From Brienomyrus brachyistius (taxonomy: Eukaryota > Chordata > Actinopteri > Osteoglossiformes > Mormyridae): 64,000 nt of DNA. Below are positions 62,205 to 64,000 of the stretch, in pieces. The notes beneath the pieces are model-generated. The model did not search any database, was not told the origin of the DNA, and saw nothing but the letters and a program-made list of their open reading frames with translations. Each line of letters opens with the position of its first letter. Position 1 is the first letter of the stretch. The position numbers and the translations under genes are program-made. The stretch lies in contig NC_064540.1 in assembly GCF_023856365.1 (NCBI RefSeq), forward strand, positions 26,404,474-26,468,473, written 5' to 3'.

Positions 62205-62294
62205 TCAGAGCAGCACGCAGGTCGATTTCTTTTTTGGCTTCTTCCTTTCCACCGGTGTTTTCCTATTTATCTGTCTTACCAGGTCGAAGAAAAT
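62205..62294 (-). CDS. rap1a: rap1a last coding exon (C-terminal helix and CAAX box)
   Basis: On the minus strand the exon starts after acceptor ttgcag and encodes 29 residues plus [21 protein letters not shown], then KPKKKS and the CAAX box [16 protein letters not shown] is invariant in Rap1. The Lys-rich tail [10 protein letters not shown] is the Rap1A form; Rap1B has a PGKARKKSS-type tail. The final Leu predicts geranylgeranylation. The tail is one residue longer than in human Rap1A (184 residues), so the protein should be 185. IFFD replaces the usual IFYD. Confidence 0.96.
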   Translation of the reverse strand: MFFDLVRQINRKTPVERKKPKKKSTCVLL

Positions 62295-62690
62295 CTGCAA
62301 CAAAGTACCAACTACATTAATCTGACATCTCAGCATACCAGTATGCTTGGGTGAAGATCCCAAAGTAACTAACCCTAACCCTAACTAACCCTAACGCTGC
62401 ATGTGACTGAATACCCATCCCCATCTAGGACACAAAATCTCAAAATTAATTTCAGACCATGCAGTTTGGAGTGACATCAATATAATAATATGGTGGGGAA
62501 TCAGTTCAATACCTCTGTCCATGTTATACAGAATCGATTTTGCCTTCATTTTATGGTCTAACCCATTAAATCTGCTTAGGTCATTTTTTTTCCCTGACAG
62601 CGTAAACCCTTTTCCGAAAGCCACAGGAAATGAAGAAACCTTAACGAGCAGAAAGCACACTCATTAGTGAGGGGTTGAGTAGTTACTCAC
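62295..62690 (-). other. rap1a: rap1a last intron
   Basis: A 396-bp intron with donor gtgagt (62690-62685, minus) and acceptor ttgcag. It contains a degenerate telomere-like (CCCTAA)n stretch at 62369-62396. Confidence 0.9.
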
Positions 62691-62834
62691 GTCGAGAACA
62701 TTGATCTTGGATTTTGCTGAGGACTCTAGAAAGGCACAGTGGTTCCACTGCTGGGCCAAGTTATGGCCTTGCTCTTTGCCCACCACTCGCTCCTCCTCCA
62801 GGTCACATTTGTTGCCCACCAGGATCATGGGCAC
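62691..62834 (-). CDS. rap1a: rap1a penultimate coding exon (nucleotide-binding G4 and G5 motifs)
   Basis: Minus strand, 144 bp, 48 codons, phase 0 at both ends, acceptor ctttag and donor gtgagt. It starts [20 protein letters not shown] and continues [20 protein letters not shown] to KINVLD. NKCD is the guanine-specificity motif (G4) and SAK the G5 motif. Positions correspond to about residues 109-156 of Rap1A. Rap1 is a membrane-bound GTPase that switches integrin adhesion and junction signalling. The ending NVLD differs from the usual Rap1 NVNE. The upstream exons (P-loop, switch regions) lie beyond 64000. Confidence 0.96.
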
Positions 62835-64000
62835 CTAAAGAGGTTCACCAAGACAGACAGTAAAATGAGGTGAGCAGACAGCTACAGTACCATAGCCAGT
62901 ACCCAGCTGACTGGAAGGACCGAGTTTGAACAGGCTCGCAACCCTGACGAACCTGCCAGGAGAGATTTAGTTCGTTGTCCTGAGCAACCTGGGATGCACA
63001 AACAGCATAAAAACACAAAACAGATGATGGCTACAAGGTGCAAATAAAACCACACAGACATCCACTTGTGAAAATTTAAAAATGACTTGCTTTCTTGCTT
63101 TTATTTTCTTTATTCTTCCCCTTGTAAAGGCAAATGCATAAAAACAAACTGTTCCTACTGTTGTTAGCTCGATGAAAAATCAGCACTGAAATCATGATCT
63201 TGGTTTGTTAAGCTTTCTCGAGTCACCTAAAGAAGCTGAGGAACAGTTACTTTCGGTGTGATTCAGGTTTCCATCCTCAGATCATCATAATATTTTTCCC
63301 TTTCTCAACTGGTTGTGAAAGAGCTCCACCCAGCACTTTTTCAGCCAGCTCCCGGGAGGCTGAACAAACAGCAGCAACGAGGTCAATAAAAGGAACGAGC
63401 ATGAAACATTCCATTATCATGTGTGAGACAGAGACCAGAACAACAGGAAATGAGGAGGAAGAGTGTCGGCAGACAGTATGAGCAGAGACAAGACGCACGC
63501 GGGGCATAAGACGCGGTACAGGAAGGGTGAGAGGACATGGGGGATAGACATAGGTGCTTTTCTGATCCCGTGTTGACAGTGTGGCTTTCAGCACAGATCA
63601 CAGGTGAGAGTGAGGATGCTGTCCTGCGATACCTATGGGTCAAACAGAGGGGGAGCATTTCTGAGACACAGGCTGGGAGTTAAGGGGAGAGAAGCGGCTG
63701 CATCAAGCCTAGTTCATACTTTACTGTTCAGTGGACACTCTCAGGCTGTGGACAGTCGTGCACGCGGCGGACATACAGCAGTGTTATTCCACCAGAGCAG
63801 GAGAGGGCAGATGTACAAAACACAAACACACAAGCATTGCAGTGCAATGGGGAAACTTCTAACTTTAAAAACAGGTTTAAGGTTATTAGCCAAGTATTAC
63901 AGTAATAAGGCGTTCCACAGTATATTGAAATCCTTACGGCAAAATTAGCCAGGACCCCAATGCCCCTCCCTTTCAGCTCGGCCGATTTCAAAATGGCAGA
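62835..64000 (-). other. rap1a: rap1a intron (partial)
   Basis: Intron upstream of the 62691-62834 exon. No further rap1a exon recognised. Open frames near 63277-63660 have no known domain. Confidence 0.65.

Overview
The window reads as nuclear DNA of a ray-finned fish, most likely a teleost. Vertebrate-type exons with GT-AG splice sites sit in long introns full of fish-type dispersed repeats: tRNA-derived SINEs, Tc1/mariner, hAT, CR1/L2-type LINEs, foldback MITEs and many microsatellites. It is not bacterial, and I see no operon, CRISPR array or prophage. The species cannot be named from the sequence alone.

Three protein-coding genes are supported, all at exon level. (1) kcnd3 (voltage-gated K+ channel Kv4.3), + strand: the last four coding exons (1735-1836, 5493-5585, 8655-8899, 9897-10086) encode the cytoplasmic C-terminus and end in the Kv4 tail VSAL; the pore exons lie left of the window. 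(2) inka2 (PAK4 inhibitor, formerly FAM212B), + strand: a 12-codon first coding exon at 20412-20447 and a large final exon at 32297-33319, together a complete 352-residue protein. A promoter-like block followed by a non-coding exon with a strong splice donor (about 30551-30683) inside the intron suggests a second inka2 start site. (3) rap1a (Ras-family small GTPase), - strand: the last two coding exons (62691-62834 and 62205-62294), ending in a CAAX box; the rest lies right of the window. The order kcnd3 > inka2 > < rap1a matches human 1p13.2, except that DDX20, which lies between INKA2 and KCND3 in human, was not found here.

Layout: 1-10086, kcnd3 3' exons and introns, including a 1.5-kb minisatellite of about 32 copies of a 46/47-bp unit; 10087-14050, kcnd3 3' UTR and downstream DNA; 14051-15541, a decayed Tc1-like element; 15542-20411, intergenic; 20412-33319, inka2 with an 11.8-kb intron holding a hAT element nested in a foldback MITE; 33320-62204, a long intergenic stretch with a Tc1 element nested in a SINE-like repeat, two LINE copies on the minus strand, several MITEs and some AT-rich candidate regulatory blocks; 62205-64000, rap1a.

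The three genes do not form a pathway as far as I can see; their proximity is ancestral synteny. No clearly new biological system was found. The most useful leads are the candidate alternative inka2 promoter, the intronic minisatellite, the two nested transposon insertions with readable boundaries, an internally deleted LINE, and the missing ddx20.
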